Part shown: piece by piece, positions 1 through 7,697 of the stretch
Position numbering within the stretch: the stretch's first letter is position 1
Layout of the letters: every line of letters begins with the position of its first letter
Source: Acidilobaceae archaeon UBA158
GTDB taxonomy: Archaea; Thermoproteota; Thermoprotei_A; Sulfolobales; Acidilobaceae
Direction: 5' to 3'
Length of the DNA: 11,661 nucleotides
Assembly (NCBI GenBank): GCA_002506595.1
Contig: DAXV01000077.1
Span: 1-11,661 of the forward strand
Notes under the pieces: model-generated
What the model was told of the DNA's origin: nothing
The model's input: only the letters and a program-made list of their open reading frames with translations
The model's database searches: none
Position numbers and translations under genes: made by a program

Positions 1-11
1 ATATTTAATAA

Positions 12-19
12 TTTATATA
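12..19 (+). promoter_or_regulatory. TATA box of the CBS-domain gene
   Basis: TTTATATA is a perfect match to the archaeal TATA consensus. Transcription normally begins roughly 22-27 nt downstream, near position 40. That lies after the ATG at 32, so it argues that translation starts later, at the TTG at 83, with a leader of about 40 nt. Confidence 0.55.
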
Positions 20-82
20 TTATGATAAGCTATGAAAATAGCATTTAAATCATTTTTAATACACTTAAAAATAGGTGTGAGA

Positions 83-865
83 TTGTCAACAAATCAAAGC
101 ATTTATGAAATAGCATCAAAGCCATTAATTTCAATAGATATTAATGAATATGTTTCTAATGCAGTCAAATTTATGTATGAACGAGGTATAAGGAGATTAG
201 CTGTTAAAGAAGGAAATCAAATAGTTGGTATTTTTAATATTTCATCATTATTAAAAATCCTTATAGAAGGATCCAGTCCATCAAATTTAACTTTGTCAAT
301 GATAGAACTTGAGAGACCTATTTATGTTAACAAAACTACTTCTGTTAAAGATGCTGTAAAAATAATGAATGGTAAAGATGTAACTTCACTATTAGTTGGA
401 GAGCCAGACAAGGTCTTGGGTATTTTGACAACTCATGATATAATTTCTATCTTATCATCAATAAACATAAAAAGGGGAATTCATGATATTTTAGATAAAG
501 AATATCCTAATGTTGATATTAAAAAAAGAAAAGTTATTGATGTAATGAGTGAGATGGTAAATAAGAATAAGAGCGGAGCATTTATTTTCGATGATAATAA
601 TTATATAGGAACTATAACAATAAGAGATATAATAAAAATATATTCAGACTATGGATTAGACGGTCTAAATTCAAATCTCAATGATATTCCTATAGATGAA
701 GGAGCTTATGGAAGTATTGGATTATCTATATCAGAAGTTGCATCTATTATGTATAATAAAGGATCAGATGTTATAGCTATTTTTTGTCCATATGATTTGT
801 GTGGAGGAGTCGATGACCTTATCTTAACAAAGAATTTCGAGAAAATTATTGAAAATATAGATTAG
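83..865 (+). CDS. Protein made of four CBS domains
   Basis: A soluble stand-alone CBS-domain protein of about 260 residues. CBS pairs (Bateman modules) usually bind adenine nucleotides or related ligands and act as energy or metabolite sensors. Four units are visible: about residues 16-60, 77-125, 143-190 and 213-256. Each ends in the typical pattern of a hydrophobic strand, G-I/T and a final helix (for example VGIFNISSLLKIL, LGILTTHDIISIL, IGTITIRDIIKIY). The fourth unit is weak and lacks a clear second strand. There is no attached enzyme, transporter or DNA-binding domain, so the partner is unknown. An ATG at 32 is in frame, but I chose the TTG at 83: AGGTG (73-77) sits 5 nt upstream of it, and the TATA box at 12-19 puts the transcript start after 32. 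The Lhr gene follows 75 bp downstream on the same strand with no obvious functional link. Confidence 0.85.
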   Translation: MSTNQSIYEIASKPLISIDINEYVSNAVKFMYERGIRRLAVKEGNQIVGIFNISSLLKILIEGSSPSNLTLSMIELERPIYVNKTTSVKDAVKIMNGKDVTSLLVGEPDKVLGILTTHDIISILSSINIKRGIHDILDKEYPNVDIKKRKVIDVMSEMVNKNKSGAFIFDDNNYIGTITIRDIIKIYSDYGLDGLNSNLNDIPIDEGAYGSIGLSISEVASIMYNKGSDVIAIFCPYDLCGGVDDLILTKNFEKIIENID

Positions 866-872
866 ATCTATA

Positions 873-884
873 TTTAATTATAAA
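873..884 (+). promoter_or_regulatory. Possible TATA element for lhr
   Basis: TTTAATTATAAA lies 57 bp before the lhr start and would place transcription near 905, giving a leader of about 35 nt. In such A+T-rich DNA the match is weak evidence. Read-through from the CBS gene is also possible. Confidence 0.3.
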
Positions 885-940
885 ACAGGAGTATTAACTA
901 AAAAGGTTAGCGTAAAAAGCTATACAGAATAGAGGATGCT

Positions 941-3571
941 ATGATGGAAGATCAACAAATACTAAGTCTATTAAGACCATATGTTAGAGAATGGTTTATT
1001 AATAAATTTGGTACATTTACAGACCCACAAAGATATGCTATACCTCTTATTAAAGAAGGAAAAAATGTTTTAATTTCAAGTCCAACTGGAACTGGTAAAA
1101 CTCTTTCAGTTTTTTTAGCAATTATTGATGATTTATTTAAGATGAGCGAAGAAGGTAATCTTCAAAATCAAATATATGCAATATATATCAGCCCCCTTAG
1201 GGCTTTAGATAATGATATGGAAAAGAACTTACTTATGCCTTTAAAGGAAATCTATCAATTAGCTAATGAAAAATATAAGATAAGTGAAATCAACGTAGGT
1301 GTTAGAACGAGCGATACTCCTGCTAATATCAAACAAAAAATGTTAAGATCTCCGCCTCATATTTTGATAACGACTCCAGAATCATTAAGCATTAGTTTAT
1401 CAGCTCCAAAATTCAAAGAAAGACTTTCTACAGCAAAATGGGTTATAGTGGATGAAATTCATGAAATAGCTTCTAGCAAAAGAGGGGCACATCTATCATT
1501 AAGCCTTGAAAGATTGGATTATTTGGTTAACAACAAAACAGGTAGGAGTTTACAGAGAATAGGATTGTCTGCAACAATTTCTCCATTGGAAGAGGTAGCT
1601 AAGTATTTAGGTGGTTATAATAATGGGAAACCTAGGGAAGTAGAAATAGTTGATGCTAGGTTTTCAAAGCCTTTTGATATTAGGGTGATAACTCCTAAAA
1701 CGGATTTAATTCATGGAAGTGCAGATGAAATTAACAATGAAATATATGAAACTATTGCAAATTTAATTAACGATGCAAAGACCTCTTTAATTTTTACTAA
1801 TACTAGAAGTGCAACAGAAAGGGTTTCGTATAAATTAAAGAAACTTTTAGCAAGTAAAAATATGATTGATTTAGATGAAATTGAGGCTCATCATAGTAGT
1901 TTATCTAGAGATGTAAGATTAAATGTTGAAGAAAAATTAAAGAAAGGGCAATTAAGAGTTGTTGTTTCTAGCACAAGTCTTGAATTAGGAATTGATATAG
2001 GTTATATAGATTTAGTTATTTTATTAAGTAGCCCCAAAAGTGTTAGCAGGTTATTACAAAGGATAGGTAGAGCTGGGCATCATATAACACAAATAAGCAA
2101 AGGAAGAATAATAGTTGTTGATAGGGATGATTTGATTGAATGTACTGTATTGGCAAAGAGTGCTTTGGATAGACAAATAGATAACGTTAGGATTCCAATG
2201 AATCCATTAGATGTTTTAGCTCAGCAATTAGTTGGCATGTCTATAGATCAAAAATGGAACCTTGATGAGGCATATGAATTAGTGAGAAGATCTTATAATT
2301 ATAGATCATTAAATTGGGAAGATTTTATGTCTGTCATAAACTATTTATCTGGAAAATATGGATTAGAAAACGAAAAGGTATTTCCTAAAATTTGGTATGA
2401 TGAAAACGAAAGGTTATTTGGAAGGAAAAAAGGAGCTAGAATGATATATCAATTAAATTCAGGTACTATACCTGATGAGGCTAAAGTAAAAGTTATGACT
2501 ACAGATGGAAAATATGTTGGCAATTTAGAGGAAGAATTTGTTGAAATATTAGAAGAAGGGGATATTTTTATATTAGGAGGCAAGACTTTTAAGTTTTTGA
2601 AAAGCAAAGGAATGGAAATTATAGTAGAAAGTGCTGAAGGTAAAAGGCCTACAGTACCAGAATGGTTTAGTGAAATGTTGCCTTTAAGTTTTGACAGTGC
2701 ATTGAAAGTTGGGGAATTCAGAGAAAAAATAGGAAAGCTAATAATGGATAAGAAAATCGATGAGGCCAAAAAGATTCTTATGGATGAATATTTATTGGAA
2801 GAACATGCATCTAATGAAGTAATAAGATATATTTGGGAAGAATTGGCTTATGTGGGTATAATACCAGGAAATAGAAATATACTTATAGAATATTTTAAAG
2901 ATGAAGAAGGTTGGAATATAGTATTTCATATGTTATTTGGAAGAAGGGCTAATGATGCACTATCGAGGGCATATGCAAGTGTTTTATCAAATTATTTAAA
3001 CGTTCCAGTTAAAATAACGGTCACAGATAATGGATTTATGCTTTCATATCAATATAATGAAAAAGCCCCTAATTTGAATATAATTAATATGCTAATTAAA
3101 GATGTAAATAATGAAAGCTTTAGAAATATATTGGAAAATGCAATTAAAAGAACAGAGATGATGAGAAGAAGGTTTAGACATGTAGCTCAGAGGAGTTTCA
3201 TGATATTAAGAAGATATAAGGGTTGGGAAAGAAGTCCAGAAAGAATGCAATTAAATGCACAAAAATTGTTAGACTTACTATTAGAAGAAATGCCAGATTT
3301 ACCAATAATTAAAGAAACGCTAAGAGAAATTTTAGAAGATTATATGGATATAAAAGCCGCAAGTAAAGTTCTTGAATGGATAGAAAATGGTAATATAAAG
3401 ATTAATATAAGGGGGCCATTATTATATCCATCTCCATTTGCTCACAGTATAGTCGCTAAAGGATTTAGCGATGTAGTTTTAATGGAAGATAGAAGAAAAT
3501 TGATATCATTGTTGCATGATAAGATAATGGAATTAATAAATTCTTCAAATATTAATATAAATTTAAAATAA
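941..3571 (+). CDS. lhr: Lhr-type superfamily 2 DNA/RNA helicase
   Basis: A large ATP-dependent helicase of the Lhr family, which translocates 3'-5' and remodels DNA-RNA hybrids and DNA in repair or RNA processing. At 876 residues it has the usual archaeal Lhr length. Helicase motifs are in order: Q-motif Gln30; Walker A SPTGTGKT (47-54); TPES of motif Ib; DEIH box (171-174); SAT (210-212); FTNTRSATE of motif IV; SSTSLELGID of motif V; QRIGRAGH (373-380). The DEIH box, rather than DECH, and the long C-terminal half are Lhr traits. That half runs from a winged-helix region after about 420 to the RRRFRHVAQRSFMILRRY segment near 750. I see only one cysteine in the whole protein, so there is no C-terminal cysteine cluster of the kind found in some Lhr subgroups. 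GAGG at 932-935 lies 5 nt before the ATG; a second ATG follows directly. It converges on the ABC permease gene, 25 bp away. Exact subgroup needs a tree. Confidence 0.93.
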   Translation: MMEDQQILSLLRPYVREWFINKFGTFTDPQRYAIPLIKEGKNVLISSPTGTGKTLSVFLAIIDDLFKMSEEGNLQNQIYAIYISPLRALDNDMEKNLLMPLKEIYQLANEKYKISEINVGVRTSDTPANIKQKMLRSPPHILITTPESLSISLSAPKFKERLSTAKWVIVDEIHEIASSKRGAHLSLSLERLDYLVNNKTGRSLQRIGLSATISPLEEVAKYLGGYNNGKPREVEIVDARFSKPFDIRVITPKTDLIHGSADEINNEIYETIANLINDAKTSLIFTNTRSATERVSYKLKKLLASKNMIDLDEIEAHHSSLSRDVRLNVEEKLKKGQLRVVVSSTSLELGIDIGYIDLVILLSSPKSVSRLLQRIGRAGHHITQISKGRIIVVDRDDLIECTVLAKSALDRQIDNVRIPMNPLDVLAQQLVGMSIDQKWNLDEAYELVRRSYNYRSLNWEDFMSVINYLSGKYGLENEKVFPKIWYDENERLFGRKKGARMIYQLNSGTIPDEAKVKVMTTDGKYVGNLEEEFVEILEEGDIFILGGKTFKFLKSKGMEIIVESAEGKRPTVPEWFSEMLPLSFDSALKVGEFREKIGKLIMDKKIDEAKKILMDEYLLEEHASNEVIRYIWEELAYVGIIPGNRNILIEYFKDEEGWNIVFHMLFGRRANDALSRAYASVLSNYLNVPVKITVTDNGFMLSYQYNEKAPNLNIINMLIKDVNNESFRNILENAIKRTEMMRRRFRHVAQRSFMILRRYKGWERSPERMQLNAQKLLDLLLEEMPDLPIIKETLREILEDYMDIKAASKVLEWIENGNIKINIRGPLLYPSPFAHSIVAKGFSDVVLMEDRRKLISLLHDKIMELINSSNININLK

Positions 3572-3596
3572 AATGATTTTAATACCTATATACTTA
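3572..3596. terminator. Short convergent intergenic gap, possible two-way terminator
   Basis: The 25 bp between the ends of lhr and the ABC permease are almost pure A+T. Read on the minus strand, the sequence after the permease stop becomes T-rich (ATTTTATTTT), which resembles the T-run terminators of archaea. The plus strand has only a four-T run. No hairpin is visible. Confidence 0.3.
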
Positions 3597-5009
3597 TTAG
3601 GTATATCCATTTTCTACTAAAGATAATGCCGCATTTCTCCAAATTTTCCTATTAATTATCATAATAATTGCTATTATCAATAATATTATCGATGCAATAA
3701 CCCCAGATAATACATTAAATAAAGATATGGCAGCTATGAAAATTATTATATATATAGGGATTGCAAAAAACATCTGCCTTCCTCTCATTTGACCAGGCAT
3801 TACTCCTTCTTCTTTCATTTGAGGAATTATATTAAATTTTGTTATTATATAAAAAGATATGATTAGCAATGATGGAAATGCAATAGCTAAAGGTGGTACC
3901 TGAGCAATTGCATCCTTTCCTCCAACTAAATAAAGACCTATATTGGCTAAAATCAAAGGTAACGTGATTATAAATGTAGAAATGGTTTTTGAAATGCTAA
4001 AATGAACTAAATATTTACCAGGATCAATTGATGTGAATGATAACCAAGGTCTTTCGTTAGCTATTGAAGATTGAGTAAAACTATAGAAAAATGATATAGA
4101 AAAAATAGTTACCAATAAAGTTGCTATCTGTACATAATCAAAGAATATCTTCCAAGTTATAATAAAGTATATGATTGAAATTATTGACATTATAATTAAT
4201 AATGTTGTTAATTTTATCCTATTTGAAAAATATCTTATTCCATAACCAAGTCCTCCGCTTCTTCCTGATATTGTTATATAGTTTATGCTTAAGTAATATA
4301 ATGCTTTTAATCCTTTATAGCGATCAAATTTTAGATTATTTTTAAATTCAGCATTGCCTTCTTTAGATATTGATCTTTGGTATTCTAAACTTACATTACT
4401 AAGCTTTCTTATAGTAAGTATCATAGATAATAATGTTATTGGGAATAATACTTCTATTCCATATATCGGATAGCCAAAGAATATCGCAGTTGGTGTATAT
4501 TCAAATCCAAAATAAGGTGAAATTCCCCATATTGCTAATATAATAGAAACTAAAGCCTTTCTTATTGTAGTTAAATCACCGACATATGTGCTTAGAGAAG
4601 TTATGAAAAGTATGAATAGTATATAAGATATAGCTGATTCCCATGCATTTAATCCTAAAAAAGGCAAATAAAATCCAATAAATGCTATAATTGCAGTTCC
4701 TAGGACTATAATTTGAGCAATAAATAAGGAAAATATTAATTGAGATTTTTTAATGGGCAGCATAAATAAATAATCTCTATCAGATTTTAGAACAGCTAGG
4801 CCCCCAGAAAATGAAGAAAATGCCATAAAGAAAGTAGCATATGCAACTGCATAATAACCGGGTAGCTTTGTTTCTATTTTAACCCCAGATCTCATTAATT
4901 CTACTCCTGTAAAGATAGAATATAGAATTACTATAATTAATATTGCTAGCATGGTATTTGAAACTCTTGTTTTTATAACAAACTTTAACAATTTAAAAGC
5001 ATTGCTCAA
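3597..5009 (-). CDS. ABC-2-like transporter permease with 12 predicted helices
   Basis: An integral membrane protein of about 470 residues, the presumed permease partner of the ATPase gene just upstream. I count about 12 hydrophobic segments in two groups of six, separated by a polar loop near residues 205-260 (YQRSISKEGNAEFKNNLKF and beyond). This looks like two six-helix ABC-2-type halves fused in one chain. The segment SDRDYLFMLPIKKSQL after the second helix is typical of ABC-2 exporter permeases, in which a short amphipathic stretch precedes helix 3. The substrate cannot be read from sequence. Start: an in-frame GTG exists at 5018, but it lies inside the GGTGA ribosome-binding site (5019-5015). 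The TTG at 5009 sits 5 nt after that site and is the better choice. The ATPase stop is only 17 bp upstream of this TTG, so the two genes form an operon. Confidence 0.85.
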   Translation of the reverse strand: MSNAFKLLKFVIKTRVSNTMLAILIIVILYSIFTGVELMRSGVKIETKLPGYYAVAYATFFMAFSSFSGGLAVLKSDRDYLFMLPIKKSQLIFSLFIAQIIVLGTAIIAFIGFYLPFLGLNAWESAISYILFILFITSLSTYVGDLTTIRKALVSIILAIWGISPYFGFEYTPTAIFFGYPIYGIEVLFPITLLSMILTIRKLSNVSLEYQRSISKEGNAEFKNNLKFDRYKGLKALYYLSINYITISGRSGGLGYGIRYFSNRIKLTTLLIIMSIISIIYFIITWKIFFDYVQIATLLVTIFSISFFYSFTQSSIANERPWLSFTSIDPGKYLVHFSISKTISTFIITLPLILANIGLYLVGGKDAIAQVPPLAIAFPSLLIISFYIITKFNIIPQMKEEGVMPGQMRGRQMFFAIPIYIIIFIAAISLFNVLSGVIASIILLIIAIIMIINRKIWRNAALSLVENGYT

Positions 5010-5026
5010 TTTATTCACCCTATAAA

Positions 5027-5746
5027 CTATGTCATTAACCTTGCAACTACTTTTTCGATTGGTTCTCCTTCATTAGCCATTTCTTTCAATTCCTCAAATG
5101 ATCCGTTCCAAATTACTACTCCCTTAGATATCATAATTATTTTATCAGTCAATCTTCCTGCAACTGCCATTATATGAGTTGATACAAGCATTGTTCTTCC
5201 AAATTTATTTAATAATGAAATTACTTCTTCTTGTGTTGGAATATCTAAGTAATTAAGAGGCTCATCTAAAAGCAAAACCTTGGGCCTATGAATTAATGAT
5301 AATGCAATTGCTAATTTTTGCAAATTACCTCTTGATAATTTTGCTACTTTTGATCTTTCATACTCCCTTAATTTCAATAGGTCAAGCATTTCTTCTGTTT
5401 TATCTTTTACATCATCGATACCTCTTAATGCAGCAATGTATTCTAAGTTTTCTCTAACAGATAAATTTCTATATGGGGAAGCATCCTCGGGCAAATAACC
5501 AATTATCTTTTTGGTTTCAAGATTCGATATAGGATCTAATCCATAAACTCTAACTTCGCCATGATCAGGCTTAAGAAGACCTGCAATTAACTTAAGTGTT
5601 GTTGATTTACCTGCCCCATTAGGCCCTAACAATGCATATTTTTCTCCATCAAGTATTCTAAATGAAATATCTTTTAAAGCAACAAAATTGCCATATAATT
5701 TAACGACGTTTTTTAAAGATATCGCATCGAAATCGTTTGCTGTCAT
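5027..5746 (-). CDS. ABC transporter ATP-binding protein (ABC-2 / CcmA type)
   Basis: The cytoplasmic ATPase that would power the adjacent permease. The 239 residues hold one complete nucleotide-binding domain: Walker A GPNGAGKST (41-49), YLPED at the Q-loop position (84-88), signature LSRGN (137-141), Walker B VLLLDEP (157-163) with catalytic Glu162, and the switch histidine in VSTH (188-191). Replacement of the canonical LSGGQ by LSRGN, and of the Q-loop glutamine by the YLPE form, is common in the CcmA-like ATPases that work with ABC-2 exporters. The D-loop reads LNYLD. Start: ATG at 5746 with AGGTG (5757-5753) 6 nt upstream. No substrate-binding protein is encoded nearby, which supports export rather than import. 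Confidence 0.93.
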   Translation of the reverse strand: MTANDFDAISLKNVVKLYGNFVALKDISFRILDGEKYALLGPNGAGKSTTLKLIAGLLKPDHGEVRVYGLDPISNLETKKIIGYLPEDASPYRNLSVRENLEYIAALRGIDDVKDKTEEMLDLLKLREYERSKVAKLSRGNLQKLAIALSLIHRPKVLLLDEPLNYLDIPTQEEVISLLNKFGRTMLVSTHIMAVAGRLTDKIIMISKGVVIWNGSFEELKEMANEGEPIEKVVARLMT

Positions 5747-5932
5747 TTATTGCACCTATTAACTATCTATATTTCTAATTTATACAGTTGAGGTTTTTAT
5801 ATATTGGTTAAATATTAAATTTTAAAATGATATTAACATAGTAAAACTATAATATCAATAATTTTTAAAGGCAAATATGATGTAAAAAGAATGAATTGTG
5901 ATTAATAACAATATGAAAATGAGATAAGATAA
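5747..5932. other. 186-bp intergenic region with the ABC operon promoter
   Basis: This gap separates two minus-strand genes. It holds the ABC operon promoter and one 10-bp palindrome, ATTTTAAAAT (5819-5828), also found twice in the 6641-6802 gap. On the minus strand a five-T run at 5889-5885 follows the creatininase gene and could be its terminator. I found no open reading frame of useful size and no convincing small RNA. Confidence 0.4.
5794..5804 (-). promoter_or_regulatory. TATA box of the ABC transporter operon
   Basis: On the minus strand AATATATAAAA centres about 53 bp before the ATPase start. Transcription would begin near 5773, leaving a leader of about 27 nt that contains the AGGTG ribosome-binding site. 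Confidence 0.5.
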
Positions 5933-6640
5933 TCATAAAATAAACATAGATCCTTTATTTTTATCTGCGTAATTTATTGCATCTATGATCTCGTTTTTTA
6001 CTTTTAATAAAATTTCATCTTGGGTGATTTCAATTTTTTCTTTTTCATGCGTTTTTGATCCTATATTCGGTCCATCAATTATTATCTTAGATAAACCATT
6101 ATATAGGCTTACAATACCTTTGCATTCAGACTCTTCAATTTCAATTCCTAATGCTTTAGCTATACTTCTTTCTACTGAGCCCGCATGGCCAACATTAATG
6201 CCTAATGCCTTCCAATAATTTAATAGAATAATTGTATTGGTTTTTTTGCATACCCATTCTCTTAATATTGTCTCTAAAATATAGGAATTTCCTCCATGAC
6301 CATTTAAAAACACAATTCTTTTAGCACCTATTTTATTTAATGAATCTAATATAGATTTTATTAAACCAGAAAAGGTTTCAATACTTAAAGAAATTGTTCC
6401 TTCAACATTGCTCCATTCTGGAGAGAATCCATAATAAACAGTTGGCATAATTACGATATTCTCCATTATATTGCATAACCCATATGCAATTTTTTCAGCT
6501 ATTAATGAATCAAGGGCTAATGGAGCATCGCAATGTTGTTCAATACTTCCTATAGGTATTATGAAAATGAAATCATTAAATTCCTTTATTTTATTTGATG
6601 ATACGTATCTATAATCAATACAATTGTTTTTATTTTTCAT
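5933..6640 (-). CDS. Creatininase-family amidohydrolase with variant metal-site motif
   Basis: A 235-residue soluble protein of the creatininase / creatinine amidohydrolase family, metal-dependent enzymes that hydrolyse cyclic or linear amides (members include FAPy deformylase and MftE). Seen: PIGSIEQH (29-36) with Glu34 and His36 as metal ligands, Asp44 as the next expected ligand, GFSPEW (71-76), EGTISLS (80-86), NGHGGN (113-118) and GHAGSVE (151-157). The usual EQHGPHLPLxTD stretch is here EQHCDAPLALD, which is one residue shorter and lacks the second histidine. HAGE is HAGSVE and FPGT is VEGT. The fold and ligands look intact, so I expect an active enzyme with a shifted substrate, not creatininase itself. 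Start: ATG at 6640, AGGTG (6650-6646) exactly 5 nt upstream. It is divergent from the FAH-family gene and shares a 162-bp promoter region with it. Confidence 0.85.
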   Translation of the reverse strand: MKNKNNCIDYRYVSSNKIKEFNDFIFIIPIGSIEQHCDAPLALDSLIAEKIAYGLCNIMENIVIMPTVYYGFSPEWSNVEGTISLSIETFSGLIKSILDSLNKIGAKRIVFLNGHGGNSYILETILREWVCKKTNTIILLNYWKALGINVGHAGSVERSIAKALGIEIEESECKGIVSLYNGLSKIIIDGPNIGSKTHEKEKIEITQDEILLKVKNEIIDAINYADKNKGSMFIL

Positions 6641-6802
6641 CCTTCCACCTTTTATTTAATATTGATTTTAAAATAATATTTATGCATTGCTATAACATAT
6701 AAGATTTTAAAATATTTTCTTTTAACTTAAAGGAATTATTTATTATATAAAAATTAGTAAGATTTAAAATTAATTGTCCATAAATTATTATGAGGAGTGT
6801 AG
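6641..6802. promoter_or_regulatory. Divergent promoter region with repeated GATTTTAAAATA
   Basis: This region drives the creatininase-family gene leftward and the FAH-family gene rightward. For FAH, TTTATTATATAAAA (6739-6752) is a good TATA element, with expected transcription near 6772 and a TGAGG ribosome-binding site at 6791-6795. For creatininase, ATAAATATTA (minus, 6683-6674) is a weaker candidate. GATTTTAAAATA occurs at 6664-6675 and again at 6704-6715, exactly 40 bp apart, each containing the palindrome ATTTTAAAAT. A degenerate copy, GATTTAAAAT, is at 6761-6770. Confidence 0.4.
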
Positions 6803-7684
6803 ATGAGTAATAACCTTTTAAAGATAGGCACAATATTATATAAAGGAAATTTGCAGTTATCATTATTTAAAGATGGCTTCTTTTATGTTCTAAATAATTT
6901 TGCGCAAAAAAATGAATTATTAGATGTAAGAAATTTTTATAATAATCTTTCTGAGTCTTTAGATTATATTAAAAACAACTATGAAAAACTATTTTTATTA
7001 AAAACAGAGTATAATTTAGATAGCACTCTTTTACCTCCAAATCCTTTTCCTAGCAAAATTGTTGGTATAGGAAAGAACTATAAAGCGCATGCGAAGGAAA
7101 TGAAAGGAAGTATTAAACCGGCATTTTTCTTAAAGGCACCAAGCGCGTTAATTGGATCAAACAATGATATTATAGTTCCTCCATTCATTAAAAAGCCTGA
7201 TTACGAAGGAGAAGTTGTTTTGTTAATTGGAAAAAAGGTGAAGAATGCATCATTAAAAGAAGCTAAAGAAGCAATTCTAGGTTATACAGCAGGAAATGAT
7301 TTCACTGCAAGAGATCTTCAATATGGGGAAAACAATTCAGAATGTCTACCATGGAGTCAGGCAAAAAGCTTAGATACTTTTTCTCCAACAGGCCCGTATA
7401 TTAAAATAATTAATGATTATTCTGAGATGGAAAATGTTTGTGTCACGACTAAATTAAATGGAATGATTGTTCAGCAAGGTTGTCCCGAAGATATGTTTTA
7501 TGATTATGCTAATGTTGTTGCCGAGGCATCTAAACTTATGACGCTTTATCCAGGGGATTTGATATTTACAGGAACACCAGCTGGAGTTGGACATGCTAAA
7601 GGGAAATATCTTAATAATGGTGATTTAATAGAGATTATCGTAACAGGATTAGATACGTTAAAGAATAAGGTTGTAAGATATTAG
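6803..7684 (+). CDS. Fumarylacetoacetate hydrolase (FAH) family protein
   Basis: A 293-residue soluble enzyme of the FAH superfamily, Mg-dependent proteins that hydrolyse, decarboxylate, isomerise or dehydrate 2-oxo acids and diketones. The N-terminal ~75 residues form the variable cap; the catalytic domain begins at about 80 (PNPFPSKIVGIGKNY). Metal ligands are clear: Glu135 and Glu137 in YEGEVVL and Asp166 in GNDFTARD. Also conserved are the SLDTFSPTGP segment and PGDLIFTGTPAGVG near the end. Candidates include acylpyruvase, a homoprotocatechuate-pathway isomerase/decarboxylase, or the FAH-fold 2-keto-3-deoxyarabinonate dehydratase of pentose breakdown known in Sulfolobales; sequence alone does not decide. 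TGAGG (6791-6795) supports the ATG at 6803. The gene is divergent from the creatininase-family gene, so the two may share a catabolic or metabolite-repair role. It ends 13 bp before the convergent dedA-like gene. Confidence 0.9.
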   Translation: MSNNLLKIGTILYKGNLQLSLFKDGFFYVLNNFAQKNELLDVRNFYNNLSESLDYIKNNYEKLFLLKTEYNLDSTLLPPNPFPSKIVGIGKNYKAHAKEMKGSIKPAFFLKAPSALIGSNNDIIVPPFIKKPDYEGEVVLLIGKKVKNASLKEAKEAILGYTAGNDFTARDLQYGENNSECLPWSQAKSLDTFSPTGPYIKIINDYSEMENVCVTTKLNGMIVQQGCPEDMFYDYANVVAEASKLMTLYPGDLIFTGTPAGVGHAKGKYLNNGDLIEIIVTGLDTLKNKVVRY

Positions 7685-7697
7685 AATAAAATAAAAA
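7685..7697 (-). terminator. T-rich terminator after the DedA-family gene
   Basis: Immediately after the TAA stop of the DedA-family gene the minus strand reads TTTTTATTTTATTC. Runs of T without a hairpin are the usual archaeal termination signal. The same bases lie directly after the FAH stop on the plus strand, where they are A-rich and offer no terminator. Confidence 0.4.

Noticed and set aside
2449..2769. Open frame antisense to lhr
   Set aside because: Low-complexity shadow of the real coding strand; no ribosome-binding site or recognisable domain. Similar antisense frames within the creatininase, RHH and cdc6 genes were rejected for the same reason.
5875..5930. ATGATGT resembling a C box of a C/D guide RNA
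   Set aside because: No matching D box (CTGA) follows on that strand within a plausible distance, and no C'/D' pair is seen.
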